This document shows positions 50,301-61,514 of a DNA stretch of 64,000 bases, one piece after another. How positions within the stretch are numbered: the stretch's first letter is position 1; the number at the start of each line of letters is the position of its first letter. The position numbers and the translations under genes are program-made. The DNA comes from Caenorhabditis elegans (taxonomy: Eukaryota; Nematoda; Chromadorea; Rhabditida; Rhabditidae), in the NCBI RefSeq assembly GCF_000002985.6, contig NC_003279.8, positions 12,772,001 through 12,836,000 of the forward strand, in the 5' to 3' direction. The notes under the pieces are model-generated. The model saw only the letters and a list, made by a program, of their open reading frames with translations, was not told the DNA's origin and made no database searches.

Positions 50301-52665
50301 TGAAAATCGACTCTTTTTTCAACTAAAAACCTTTTAAATTGAAAAAAATTGATTTTTTGTCATTGAAAACTTGAGAAAATTGCCCAAAAGTTTAAAAAAT
50401 ACTGCGAAATTCAGGAATTTTAATCATTTTGGCTATTTTACAATTTTATGAGAAAAATCTCTAAAAATTAATGGAAGTTTGAATTTTTCGACTTTTTATC
50501 GAGATAATTAAAATGGCGAAAATTGCACAAAAAATGTCAAAAACTGATTTCCGGTAGTTTTTAACGTTTAAAAACACTTGAAAATGGAAAAACAAAACTT
50601 ATATTAAAATTGTGTCAAAAAATTATTGAAATTGTCTAAAAATGGACTTTTTTTTTGTTTTTCGGTTTTGAAAGCGAATGTTCTGTAATTTTATTCTCAA
50701 AAAATGCGAATTTTTGCTCACAAAAGTTATTATGGAACACAAAATCCTTAAAAAAACATATTCGATGCGCAAAATATATCGTAGCGAAAACTACAGTAAC
50801 CTTTTAAAGGACTACTGTAGCGCTGCGCTTGTGTCGATTTACGGGCTCGATTTTTATTCTGCATTTATTAATCAAAAAATGAGACAATAATACGAAGAAA
50901 CGAAGGAAAATATAGAATAGATTCATATCGAAAATCAATCCCGTAAATCGCCACACGGAGCTATAGTACCCATTTAAAGGGTTACTGTAGTTTTCGCAAT
51001 GAGATATTTTGCGCGTCAATTATGATGTGTAATACGCATTCTTCTCAGAATTTTCGGTTCCCGTAATATGAATGAAAAAAAAAGAGAAAGTTGAGTGTGA
51101 TTTTTGAGACATTAGACAGTTGACTGAAAATTTATTTAAAAAATTTCGGCCATTCGGTCAGCTTATTTTTCCTCCATTTTGAAAATTGCAGATTTTGCAG
51201 ATTTTCGATCGCTCAAAAAAAAAGCAGCCAGTTTGAAACGAAATTCAATGATTTTATCTGTATTTTTCCAAAAAAAAGTATCTTCATTGTTCACAAATTC
51301 GATCGCCCCCTCACAAAACCGCTTAGAAAGTCCACCCCGTTCGTTGGTTGCTTTTGAAAATCGCCTTAATATCTATCGTTGAAATCTTTGTTTCCTCATT
51401 GTAATTCTCCCATAGATCAAGCCATTTCCCGGTTTTTTTTCTTAGATTTCTCAAATTGGCACGAATATGGAAGATATTTATGGAAGCAGATGGGAGCATT
51501 AGATTTTTACACAAAAAAAATTGCAGAATTTTGGCTTTTTTTTCCAATTTTTGGAAAAAGATAACTTGTGAAACCGTGGTTTTTAATTTTGAAAAAAAAG
51601 CTATAAATTCAAAGTTAGTGAAATCTGAAATAGACATAAAAATTGAAAATCCCACTGAAATTTCAACTTGAATTTAACAAAATTTCAGCTAAAACTTGGA
51701 AAGAAATGTTTCTTGGAATTTTTATAGAACTCGCTGACAAGCAGTGAGCAGTAAAAAACTCGGCTCACAATTTATCCGTACTTTTATTTTTTGAAACTAG
51801 TAACTAAATGTCAACTGCAAGAATATTAGAGGCCATACTACAAATGAGATTTCCAGAAAATTATGATGTTCTCGTAATTTTAAAGATGGAGACATTTACG
51901 TGGTATGATGGTTGAAAATTAGAAAATTGGCTTGAAAACACTTTTAAATTTAGAAAAACCACAAAAAACGAGCAAAATCGAGAAAAATGAACAATTCAAC
52001 TTTCGAAAACACGATTTTCCCTATTGTGACTAACTAGTATATTTTAAATTTCCATTTTGAATTTCCTCCAAAACGAGAACTTCCCGACCAATCAGCGATT
52101 CGTCCTGCCCACTTTTCAACCAATCAGATGAAGTGGGCGGAGTTCGATGTCGTTGATTGATCGATTGGGGAGTTTGCATTTTGGAGGGAATTGTCTGCGT
52201 TTTGATCTACAAAAAATGCGGGAATTTTTTCCCAGAAAAATTGTAACGTCTGCACGCTTTTAACCATGTGAAATCAGTTGAGATGTTTGCGTCTCATCTC
52301 CCGCATTTTTCGTAGATCAAATCAAAATGGGACTTTCTGACTCCACGTGGATTCAAACATGGGGAATTTGGAACTCACAATGGACAAAAATATCGATTTT
52401 GCTCGTTTTTCTGAATTTGAGACTGTATTTTGAAATTTTTGAGAGACAAAATCGCCCCCAATTCACGCTACTTTAACAATTCAACCAATATATATATGTT
52501 TTTCGTCTTTTTCAGGCCTGCCAGCACGCATTCTTTGATGAGCTCCGAAACCCGGATGCACGTCTTCCATCTGGTCGACCTCTTCCAACACTTGAGATGG
52601 ACGGTCCAATGGGAACTGGTGAAGTTTCAACGACAAGCGGTGATGTGGCTGGCCCATCGGCTTAA
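47362..52665 (+). CDS. gsk-3: Glycogen synthase kinase 3
   Basis: Four exons, 47362-47454, 48535-48803, 49650-50226 and 52516-52665, give 362 residues. The product is a Ser/Thr kinase of the CMGC group that phosphorylates primed substrates in Wnt/beta-catenin, insulin and embryonic polarity signalling. Visible features: Gly loop GNGSFGVV (residues 43-50), catalytic Lys65 in AIKK, catalytic loop HRDIKPQN (159-166), DFG at 180-182, and activation-loop [12 protein letters not shown] with Tyr196 at the activating position. The primed-substrate site should be conserved. The short N-terminus lacks the RxxxS context used by AKT to inhibit mammalian GSK3, as is known for the worm protein. Introns 1 and 3 carry several foldback repeats (47519-48330; 50760-51055; 52195-52335). 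The very high match to the family along its full length makes this call safe. Confidence 0.98.
47519..47843. mobile_element. MITE-like foldback in gsk-3 intron 1
   Basis: Near-perfect inverted repeat: the left end 'cagaggtgggcgg' is mirrored by 'ccgcccacctctg', and internal words such as 'atcaataagtattgatgtag' and 'gtatccgaacaaaagagtaac' recur inverted. Arms are about 140 bp with a short loop. No coding content. Confidence 0.75.
47941..48330. mobile_element. Second MITE-like foldback in gsk-3 intron 1
   Basis: Starts 'tattacgtgtttatccacag' and ends 'ctgtggataaacacgtaata'. Arms of about 165 bp share 'ccgcgcaaatgaacccgcgg' and 'aaattcaacgatgacgc'. It starts 98 bp after the previous element, so intron 1 contains two foldback insertions almost back to back. 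No ORF. Confidence 0.75.
50760..51055. repeat. Palindromic dispersed repeat, family A, in gsk-3 intron 3
   Basis: Left arm with 'atgcgcaaaatatatcgtag', 'cgaaaactacagtaac' and 'gtcgatttacgggctcga'; right arm with inverted 'atcccgtaaatcgccaca', 'gttactgtagttttcgca' and 'tgtaatacgcattct'. Same family as the copies at 6650, 15585 and 41545. Confidence 0.6.
52195..52335. repeat. Dispersed repeat, family B, in gsk-3 intron 3
   Basis: A single well-preserved copy running from 'ttgatctacaaaaaatgcgg' through 'gtctgcacgcttttaacca' to 'cccgcatttttcgtagatca'. The ends are inverted copies. It matches the cluster at 39120-39470. Confidence 0.65.
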
Positions 52666-53994
52666 ACTTCTTTTTTTTATTTTAATATTGGTTCTGAATT
52701 TTCTCTCGAATGTTTCTTTTTTTTTCATTTTCCGTGGGATTTTTCTTTTCCATTGATTTTATACATCCATCCTCTCCTCTCTCTCTGTCTCTCTCTCTCT
52801 CCATACCTATCATCATTAAGAAAAAAATTATTATTTTTTCTTTTGAGCCCTCCCCCCCCCACCCCCCTCCATCGCCCGTATCGTCTCCATAGCAACTGTG
52901 TTGTAGAAGCATTTCCCCCCAACTCGATTGTCTGCTGCTCTTCTTTTATTTTATTTTATTGTCCCCTCAAGCTTTTTTGTCTCGAAAAACTTGAATTTTT
53001 ACTCTTTTTTTTTTACCCCACCTGGCTCCCCCCTGGATTTTTCTGTGAAAATTTGGCTAAAAATTAGGTTTTCAAGGTTCCTGAAATTTTGGCTGAAAAT
53101 TGGGTTTTAGGCCAAAAATTTTGGGTTTTTTAAACCTTTGGCCTAATTTTTGAGGCCCAATTTTTTAGGACTTCATCTAGGCCCAAAGGCCTGAAAAAAT
53201 CCGCGACTTCTGTACATTTCCTCCCCCTCCGCCGCCGTTTTCTTTTGTAATCCCGATTTTGTGTTCCCACGCTCTCCTCTAAAGAAATTTCTAGCCAAAA
53301 ATGAATTGAAAACTGCTCTCTCTCTCCCCCATATTTTCTGTCTTTTTTTCTTTTCTTTTTTTTGCTCTGTAAGTGTCTCCCCACAACGCCAATGTCCCTG
53401 TTTTTGTGGAAATTTTTTATATATTTTTTGGAAATATAGTATTTGTCCCCCCAATTCATTACATTTTAAAAATATTTTATTTTTCCCCACTCTACCACCA
53501 CCACCAACTGAAATTTCACACACCATCCAAATTCTCTCCGTCTCTCTCTCTCTCTCTCATTTTATTTTCATTTTTTTTCCTGGAAATAAAAGTGGATCGA
53601 TTTTTCTGAAGATTTTCGAGATAATGATCATCCCCCCGCGCGCGCATCTCCGAATAATGCCTCTTCTTTGGACATTAAACAGTCATTTATTTGTCCGATG
53701 CGCCTTTGAAGAGACGAGAAGCTTCCTTGTTAATATTTTTCATTTTGAACCGCTGGCGCTGAAATTTACTATACATTGCTACTGAACATAAATGGTGAGG
53801 CTGTGGTGGTTTTGTAGTTTGTAGTCTTTGTGACTACAAACTACGAAAATTACTTTTTTTTTCCGCTTGGAATTGGCTTTAAAATGAAAGTTTTTTTAGT
53901 TTTTGAAAATTGGAAATTTTTTTAAATTTTAGATTTTCAGAGCGAAATCGACGATTTTTTTTTCGAAAACCGGGATTTTTATGAAATTTTGCTA

Positions 53995-54325
53995 TTTTTG
54001 CGCAAAAAATACGGTACCGGGTCTCGACACGACAATTTTTTGTCGAATACGAACAGGTGTGCGCCTTTAAAGGATACTGTAGTTTCAAACTTGTGTTGCT
54101 GCGGAGTTTTCATCGATTTTTCGGTTTTTTTTTTGGTAAAAGCATATTTAAAACTCAAATATTACAATAAAAACACTTAAACTTAAACAATTTACCGAAA
54201 GAAAGACAGAAAAATCGATAACAATTGCATAGAAACAAAAGTTTGAAGTTACAGTACTCTTTAAAGGCGCACACCTTTTCGTATTTAACAAAAACTGTCG
54301 TGTCGAGACCGGATACCGTATTTTT
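53995..54325. repeat. Palindromic dispersed repeat, family C, intact copy
   Basis: Left end 'acggtaccgggtctcgacac', then 'gtgtgcgcctttaaag' and 'actgtagtttcaaac'; right end inverted, with 'ctttaaaggcgcacacc' and 'tgtcgtgtcgagaccgg'. About 330 bp in total with an AT-rich loop. It gives the uninterrupted reference for the copy at 55285. Confidence 0.7.
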
Positions 54326-55284
54326 GGGGCGAAAATCACAATTTTTTACGTCTGGTTAATATTTAATAATTTTTACGAATTTTTCAATAAATTTACATTT
54401 TTTTCAAATTCTTTATTTTTTTAAGCGAGTTATTGTGAAAAGTTATACATTTTCTTGCAATTTTCTTTAAAAAGTACAAAAAATTGGTTTTTTTCAAGAA
54501 AAAAATTCATGGCCGAGGTTTCCATTTTCACGGCCACGTAGAAAAATTCGACTACAAACTCCAAAAAAAAAACCTTTGAAAATCTTTAAAAATCCAAATT
54601 TCCACGAGTTTTTTTTCTTCCAAATATTTGCTAAATGACTGGTTGGTTATTGGAAGTGTACGAGTGTGTGCTAAAAAAGAAATAGAGCGCAGTTTCCACT
54701 ACACTGTCTGCGGTCTCTGCGCTCGGCACACTCTCTCGTCGTCTCTTTCTCTCTCTCTATTCATACAAGAGAAGAATTTCGATTGAAACGTGTGTGTGTG
54801 TGTGTGTGTGAAATACACGTGGATTCCACATTTTGCACTCTTTTGAACCATTTCATTATGTTCTTTTTCATTTAGATATTGGTTGAGGCTCAGAAATTGT
54901 GTAGTTTGTAGTCTGAGCCTTAATGTTTAGGCGTTTAATTACTTAATAAAACTTCTAATATTTCGTTTAATATTATATAATTTACTTAAATTTACAAGTT
55001 CGACTGTTAATTTTCATCTTTTCCAATTAATTTTTTTAATTGAAACGGAAATTTCTGAAAATTTTCGATAAATCCAAGGCTGACTTTTCTTTTTTCTAGA
55101 CCAAGTGACAAAATCCGACTTTTTTTTTGAAAATTTTGCCAGAAAATTACAAAATTCAACTGATTTTTAAATTTCACCATAATAAACCTGCTTACAATTT
55201 GTTTCACAAAAACGTACAAAAATTTTCAAAAAAAAAACCCGCTATTTTCTGAAAACTTTTGCACCTTTGCGACTTTTGCACCAA

Positions 55285-56100
55285 AAATACGGTACCGGGT
55301 CTTGACACGACAATATTTGTTAAATACAGAAAAGTGTGCGCCTTTGAAGAGTACTATAATTAAATAATTTATTTGTTACGGAATTTTTGTCGATTTTCAT
55401 ATTTTTTCGGTAAATTGTTTAAGTTTCGATTTTTCAAAACTTTTTCTGTGAAATTAGTGTTTTTTTTGTTTCGGAGTGGTTTCCGGCCCATGAGGTACTG
55501 ATAGGACTAACAAAAGACTCTTATTCTATTAATTCATTTATTACGAGTGATTCAAGGGGAAAGCCTTGAATCACTAACACTCAAACATTCATTTAAACGT
55601 GCCACCGTCGGGCACGTGCTGTGGTGGTGAAGACCGGTGAAGACTGCCGACTAGGCCAATGTGCGCTGCGCCATGATGACAAGAGTACGGTCGCAGTCGT
55701 TGTTGTATGTGTCGTGGCGAGACCTCATGCGCCTTGAATCGTCCTTTTGGCGGTAGTTTGAATCGGGGTTTCTGACGCCGTCCTTTTGCATGGTTGTTGC
55801 CGTTGATTGAAGAGATGATGTTGAGTGTTGAAGAGCAAGTGTTACGTAATAATATTGAATTAATGTTTACTTTTAATTCTCTTGTTAATAAATCTTTATA
55901 TTTATTAATAAGTCGTGAGCGAGTGAATCTTTGTATTCACCGACTTCGCGACATTTTTTCCATTCTTAAGTTTTTTATGAATAAACATGAAACTATAAAA
56001 AATCGATAAAAAAACAAAAGTCCGAAGAAGCTACAGTACTATTTAAAGACGCACACCTTTTCGCATTTCACAAAAAAAATTGTCGTGTCGGGACCGGGAG
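55285..56100. repeat. Family C palindrome split by an inserted segment
   Basis: The left half (gtaccgggtcttgacacgac, then gtgtgcgcctttgaag) and right half (gacgcacaccttttcgca, then ttgtcgtgtcgggaccggg) match the copy at 53995-54325, but the total is about 815 bp instead of 330. The extra sequence, roughly 55470-55960, is GC-richer and unlike the surrounding repeats, so it is an insertion into an older palindrome. Confidence 0.6.
55470..55960. mobile_element. Inserted segment of unknown class, possibly solo-LTR-like
   Basis: About 490 bp of unusual composition, with 'ggagtggtttccggcccatg' near the left and 'ccgacttcgcgacatt' near the right edge. It includes a small hairpin (gattcaagg-ggaaag-ccttgaatc) and no long ORF. 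The size and nesting inside a palindromic repeat suggest a retrotransposon LTR or other transposon relic, but I cannot see clear terminal repeats or a target-site duplication. Confidence 0.35.
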
Positions 56101-56390
56101 GCATCATATTTTTGATCCAAAAATCGAGAAATTTGGCGTCTGGGTAATAAAAATTGGCATAAAATTGAACAACAATTTTAATTTAAAAATAAAAATATAT
56201 TAAAAATTTTTTCTCAAATTCAGAAATTTTTTCCTATAAAAACTTCGGTGGTACTAGTTTTCGAAAAGAAAATTTTTTAAAAGTTATTGCGACCAAAAAA
56301 CTTTTTGTTGTAATTATGCGTGACACTTTTGAAAATGCCACATAAAATATATTTTTTGTTCTAATTTTCAAAAAAAGAATCATATTTTCT

Positions 56391-56401
56391 ATTTATTCCA
56401 G
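56391..56401 (+). promoter_or_regulatory. Probable trans-splice acceptor of the exchanger gene
   Basis: The sequence tttattccag ends at 56401, 75 nt upstream of the chosen ATG at 56477. The segment in between has no in-frame ATG for the exchanger reading frame, and no upstream exon was found. This fits spliced-leader addition to a short 5' UTR. Confidence 0.45.
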
Positions 56402-56476
56402 AAAATACTCGCGAATGGTGTCACGTGGCAACTGTGGGAGTCGACACTGAATCAAGGAACAGCAACCAGTGGAATT

Positions 56477-59400
56477 ATGCGATTTGCGTTAAAAACAGGT
56501 GACTACAAACTATAAAAACTACAAAACACATTCCATGGCCGAAAAAATATAATTGGTGGCCGAGTTAAAAAAAAAAATTTCTAGGCCACATTGCAAAAAC
56601 CTTTTGACATTTGAGACATATTCGAGAAACAAAGGAAAAATCAAAAATATTCGCGTTCTCTAAATTATTCGATCGATTAGCCACATGGCCGTGAAAAAAA
56701 AATCAGTGGCCGAACTTTTTCATTTTCGTGGCCACCAATTTTTTTCGCCTAATTTTCTGTGTTTTTTTGAGGTTAAAAAACCTTTAAAAGCATAATAATA
56801 ATAATAAATATAAAAAAAACAGAACACCAGGTGGCCGAGTTTTTCCACGGCCACGCTACAAAAATAGCCATTCTTAAACAAAAAATCGATAATTTTCAGC
56901 CTTATCAATATGCATTTTCCTGTTAATCTTCCAAACCGTCGATTCGGATTCAAGTGATTCGTCCGCTTCTGCGTCAGTCGTTTCCGGTGCCGTGAAGAGT
57001 GAGGATACGGTAGTTGCCGTCAATAAGACTGATGTATTGGGGTTAGTGTTTGTAGTTTGTAGTATGTAGTTTGTAGTTTATAGTTTTATTAATTTAGAAT
57101 TGACATAATTGGGATATGTTTATTAATTATTAACGACTTTGGGGAAGTCGAAATTTTTTTTTGGAAATTTGGAAAAGATTTCTGAAAATTAAAAATTCGT
57201 TCAAGTTTTGGAAAAGAAAATTGAATTTCTAGAAATTCAGAAATGTCATTTTTTCTGAAAAAATAATTATTTTTAAAAATTCGTCAAAAAATTTAAAATT
57301 TGGGTGATCGAAAATTTTAGCGGATTTTTTTAAAATAAAATTTTTTTTGGAGAAATTCGTTCATAATTTTTTTCCTGAAAAATCTTAGATGAAAACTTTA
57401 AAAATGTACGATTTTCAGGCAATATTTCTTAATTTCTCAGGAAAAAATTCAGAACTGAAAAATATATTAGAAATTCCATATTTTTCCAACAAAAAAATCG
57501 TCTAAAAAATTAATCGTGACCGAGTTTTTCCCTTTTTTTAGGCCAAATATTTGAAAACAAAATTATTCAATTTTTGATTTTCCGATAAAATTGTCAAATT
57601 TTTAAGTGATCTACCTCGAGACCGTGTGAAAAAAGTAAGTGGCCTAACTTTTTTATTTAGGCGGCCGAACTTTTCAGAAATTTTTGTAGAAACTGGTTTT
57701 CCAAAAATAACAACTTCGAATAATAATAATTCAATTTTTAGATTTTCTGGCAATATTTTTCCAAAAAAAAAACCTAGAAAAAAATTCAAAAATTTCAGAA
57801 TTTCAGAAATTCTATAGGTTTCCAAATAAAATGTTTTATTTAAGTTAATGACTACAAACTACAAAATCTACATAGCCTCAACCAAAATTTTCCACAAATT
57901 TTCAGTGAAGCAATCGATGCAAATGCAACAAGCCTCGAACAACATGGTGCAGCAATCGTCGGAAATGTTTCAGAGGAGAAAAAGCGATCTCTGGCGATAT
58001 TTTTCATTTTATTCGTAATAATGTTAGCAACGCTAGTAGTTCATATGTTAATCGTCTCAAAAATCCATTGGATGCCAGAATCCCTTGCAATTGTTGCTCT
58101 CGGAGCACTTATCGGATCAATTCTATCGTATTCACGTCGAGATTGGAGTGAAATTGAGGCTCTAAGCCCTGATGTCTTTTTTCTTGTTTTATTGCCACCA
58201 ATAATATTCGAAAATGCGTATAATCTGAACAAAGGATACTTTTTCTCAAATTTTGTGCCGATTCTCACTTTTGCCATATTTGGAACCACGATTTCTGCAA
58301 TGGTTATTGGAGCCGGGCTTTATATTTTGGGAGCGGTGAGTTTCTTTTTATAATAGAACATGGATCGTAATGACCATATGAAACAGTTATAAATTTTTTA
58401 AACGATTTTATCAATTTTACAAAAATTAAATATTTTTCTGGAAAAAAACCATAATAAACCCTTATAAGATCGATCAGTGAGCCTAAGCCTAAAACTAAGC
58501 CTAAATCTAAGCCTAAGCCTAAGGCTATGGCTAAGGCTTAGTTTTAAGCCTAAGCCTAAGGTTAAGGCTTAGTTTTAAGCTTAAGCGTAAGCCAGAGCCT
58601 AAGCCTAAGCTTGAGCCTGAACCGATGTCTAAGCCTAAGCCTAAGCCTCAACTTAAGCTAAGGCTCGCCACTGACGCCAAGCCTAAGCCTAAGTTTCGAA
58701 ATTTTGAATTTAATTACGGCTTTTTTATCTCTGTAGTTTCAAGATTGTAGTTTGTAGTTTGCTACCCTCAACCAATACAATTTCCTTCAGATTGGCCTTA
58801 TTTTCGAGTTCACATTTTTCGAATGTTTCGCCTTTGCCGCAATGATATCAGCTGTGGATCCCGTCGGAACGCTTGCAATCTTCCAAGCTGTAAAAGTAGA
58901 ATCCCTACTCTATATGCTTGTATTCGGTGAATCAATGCTCAATGACGCTGTGTCAATTGTGCTCGCGGCGACGGCTCTTCGACACGCAAAGCCATCGTTC
59001 AACTCGTTACCTGCATCAGAAATCATTACCAGTGCATTTGTTACATTTACGGAAATGTTCTTCTTCTCGGCGTGTCTTGGTGTTGGAATTGGATTGTTGA
59101 GTGCATTGGTGAGTTAGTTTGAATTTGATCACGGAAAAAGGGGTGTAATCCTAATAGAAAACACCAACAATAATACTAATAACGGTAATAATATTAATAA
59201 TACTAATACTCATGATAATAATAATAATGTTACTAAAACGAATAATAATACTAATACTAACTAGATTATTACTAGTTTTAATAATAATCATACTAACTAG
59301 TAAGAATAGTAATACAACCCTAATAATAAGACTAACGTTAATTAAAATAATACTCACGATTATAGTAATACTAACAACAGAAACTATTAATAATAATAAT

Positions 59401-61514
59401 ATTACTAGAGTTAATAAAAGTCATACTCATATTAACATCAATAACACAGGTAAACCGCGTCATGCGATTAATTTATTAATAGTAATAATAATAGCAGTTC
59501 TAACAGTGATACTATTAACTACACTAACATTTTTATTTTGTAATAATACTAATAATATATACCTCTAATAATAATACCGCTAACGTTAATTATAATAATA
59601 CTTGCCATTTTTTTGATACTAATACTAATACTAACAATAACAATAACTATTATTGTACTAGTGTTAATAATAAAATTAATACCAAAAATAATATAAACAC
59701 TTAGTAATAATAATATCACTAAAGTCAATTATAATAACACTCATGTTAACATCAATAATAAGAATATCAATACCAATATTAATACTGCTAATAATACTGC
59801 TAATAATACTGTAGTTTGTGCAATCAATTCATTTACTTACAGCTCTTCAAACACGTGGATCTCCGTAAAACCCCATCACTGGAATTTGCTCTTCTCCTTA
59901 TCTTCTCCTACATTCCATATGGTTTCGCCGAGGCTCTTGATCTATCGGGTATCATGGCAATTCTATTCTGTGGTATTTCAATGTCCCAATTCACACGTCA
60001 TAATGTCAGCCCAATTGCTCAAATCACATTCCGGCACACATTCCGAACCATATCATTTGTCGCCGAAACATCCACATTCGCCTACATCGGAATGGCATTC
60101 TTCACGATTAAGCTCAATTTTGCACCGTGGCTCATATTCTGGAGTGTTGTTTTGTGTCTGTTGGGACGAGCGTGTAATGTGTTCCCATTGGCTTATTTGG
60201 TTAATCAATGTAGAAAGGATGTACAGATTTCGATGAAAAATCAGATTATCATGTGGTTTAGGTGAGGAAAATTTTTTTTAAAGTTTTCAGAAAAAACAAT
60301 TTTGAAAATTAAAAAAAAATTTGTGAATTTTTTTTTTTGAAATTTTTTAAAAATAATTTTTTGCTAAAATTTCCAATTTTTCTACAAAATTTCAGCGGAA
60401 TGCGTGGAGCCGTATGCTTTGCTCTGGTTCTCTACATGGATCTGGATAAGGAGAAAAAATCGATTCTACTGACTACAGTACTCTTTCTGATCCTTTTCAC
60501 AACCATCTTTTTGGGTGGTTCAGCACTTCCATTCATTTCATTTATAAATCGATGTTATCCAAATGAGAGACAACGCAAACGGAGGAGAACGCCGAGAAAT
60601 AAGGAATCAACTGGAAATTCGTCGGCTCTTATGATGAGTAAAACTCAGGAAATGGTAAGTGCTCGTTTTTGCAGTTTGTAGTTTGTAGTCTGTAGTCTGT
60701 AGTCTCTACCTTGTAGTATGTAGTCCCTAACTTGTAGTTTGTAGTTTTTAGTTTCAACCAAATACAAACTGTTGTAACAACTTTTCCACCTACGCTGAGG
60801 TTATAGATATATTTTCATTTGTAGTCTTTGAGCCTCTACAAAGGATTTTAGATTGTAGTTTGTAGTTTGTACTTTATAGTTTGTAGTTTGTAGTGTGTAC
60901 TATATCAATCTTAATCGATTTTCAATACTCGTAACCCAATTTTTTTGGTTTTTTTACTTGAAATCCCAAAAACTGTCATTTTTACGTTTCCAACCGAAAA
61001 ATGAACTTTGCATTTTGTAGTTTGTAGTTTGTAGTTTGTAGTTTATAATTTATAGTTTATAGTTCATAGTTTGCAGTTTGTAGTTTGTAGTTTACCCCTC
61101 TCAGAGCCTCAACCACCCCTAATTTACTCTTTTCAGTCCTTCTTTGGCAGTGATGATTGGGGTCCAAAGAAGTCAGCCCTCGACGCCACGTCATCAGCTG
61201 GCCGAATAATGCGTCAATTGTTCGTCCGCAAATTCACGGCCATCGAACGTCTCGAAAATCGGGATAAACTTGCCGCACTCACAAAGCGAGCTCTTGCCAG
61301 TGATCAAATGACTGATAGTGATGACGTGGAATTTGGAGGTGGCGGAGGCGTGGGCGGTGGTGGACGAATGAAGGATGACGTCACACCGACACGTGGAAGA
61401 AGTGGGTCACGTAACAGCAGTGACGTCATAATTTCTGCTGGAGGAGGCGGAGTCAGTGGAGAACATCATTTATTGATTAGTTCGGGAAGTGATTCATCGA
61501 CAAACGAGTTTTAA
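56477..61514 (+). CDS. nhx-8: Na+/H+ exchanger, NHE8 type
   Basis: Seven exons, 56477-56498, 56900-57041, 57906-58335, 58791-59108, 59843-60261, 60396-60654 and 61137-61514, join in phase to 655 residues. The protein should exchange Na+ or K+ for protons across a membrane; NHE8 relatives work at Golgi/endosomal and apical membranes. Visible: an N-terminal signal-like helix (residues 1-25), a short Ser-rich luminal segment with NKT and NAT sequons, then about twelve membrane helices. Conserved motifs are LLPPIIFENAYNLNKG (about 150), SAVDPVG (about 219), FGESMLNDAVS (about 243), LRKTPSLEF and LSGIMAILFCGISMS, FRTISFVAET, and MRGAVCFAL (about 447). LRKTPSLEF and the helix around it point to the NHE8 branch. 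The cytoplasmic tail is basic and then Gly/Asp/Ser-rich. Intron 3 contains telomere-like hexamers and intron 4 an AT trinucleotide tract. Confidence 0.93.
56540..56875. repeat. Dispersed 'gtggccgag ... cggccac' repeat
   Basis: Several copies of 'ggtggccgagttttt' and the inverted 'cacggccac' occur here in the first exchanger intron. The same words recur at about 9850-10010, 34630, 42940-42975, 43200-43230, 54510-54540, 57515-57665 and 62785-62975. The function is unknown; it is a common short dispersed repeat of this genome. Confidence 0.5.
58480..58695. repeat. Interstitial telomere-like repeats (GCCTAA)n
   Basis: About 20 copies of gcctaa or one-base variants, on the complementary strand of the nematode telomere hexamer TTAGGC, with some copies inverted ('ggcttag' at about 58525-58570). 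They lie in the intron between exons ending 58335 and starting 58791. The interruptions indicate an old array rather than a fresh telomere insertion. Confidence 0.85.
59150..59815. repeat. AAT/ACT trinucleotide-derived intron
   Basis: Almost the whole intron 4 of the exchanger (59109-59842) is degenerate 'aataataatactaat' sequence. It yields a 118-residue plus-strand ORF of Ile/Leu/Thr/Asn only, which is a by-product of the repeat. Confidence 0.8.
60660..61095. repeat. TTTGTAG heptamer clusters in last exchanger intron
   Basis: The intron 60655-61136 holds three clusters of 'tttgtagtttgtag', next to the donor (60670-60715), in the middle (60855-60895) and near the acceptor (61015-61095), with a 'gcctcaacc' word just before the acceptor. 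This is the densest of many such clusters in the window. Confidence 0.7.

Larger units (their letters stand above)
52666..56401. other. gsk-3 3' region and nhx-8 upstream region
   Basis: No additional gene supported. The first kilobase is strongly pyrimidine-rich (ctctctct at 52765-52800; a c-run at 52852-52866; tctctctc at 53540-53560), as in a 3' UTR or downstream flank, with an aataaa at about 53585. Two family C palindromes follow (53995-54325 and 55285-56100, the second interrupted). About 54700-54770 has 'ctgcggtctctgcgctcg' with CT runs and, at 54790-54810, a (gt)n run; this is a candidate promoter of the exchanger gene. Confidence 0.45.

Noticed and set aside
53261..53785. 174-residue plus-strand ORF
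   Set aside because: Derived from pyrimidine-rich 3' flank of gsk-3, rich in Phe/Ser/Leu/Pro runs; antisense ORFs there are equally long, so composition explains it.
59212..59568. 118-residue Ile/Leu/Thr/Asn ORF
   Set aside because: Direct consequence of the degenerate AAT/ACT triplet intron; lies inside a confirmed intron of the exchanger.
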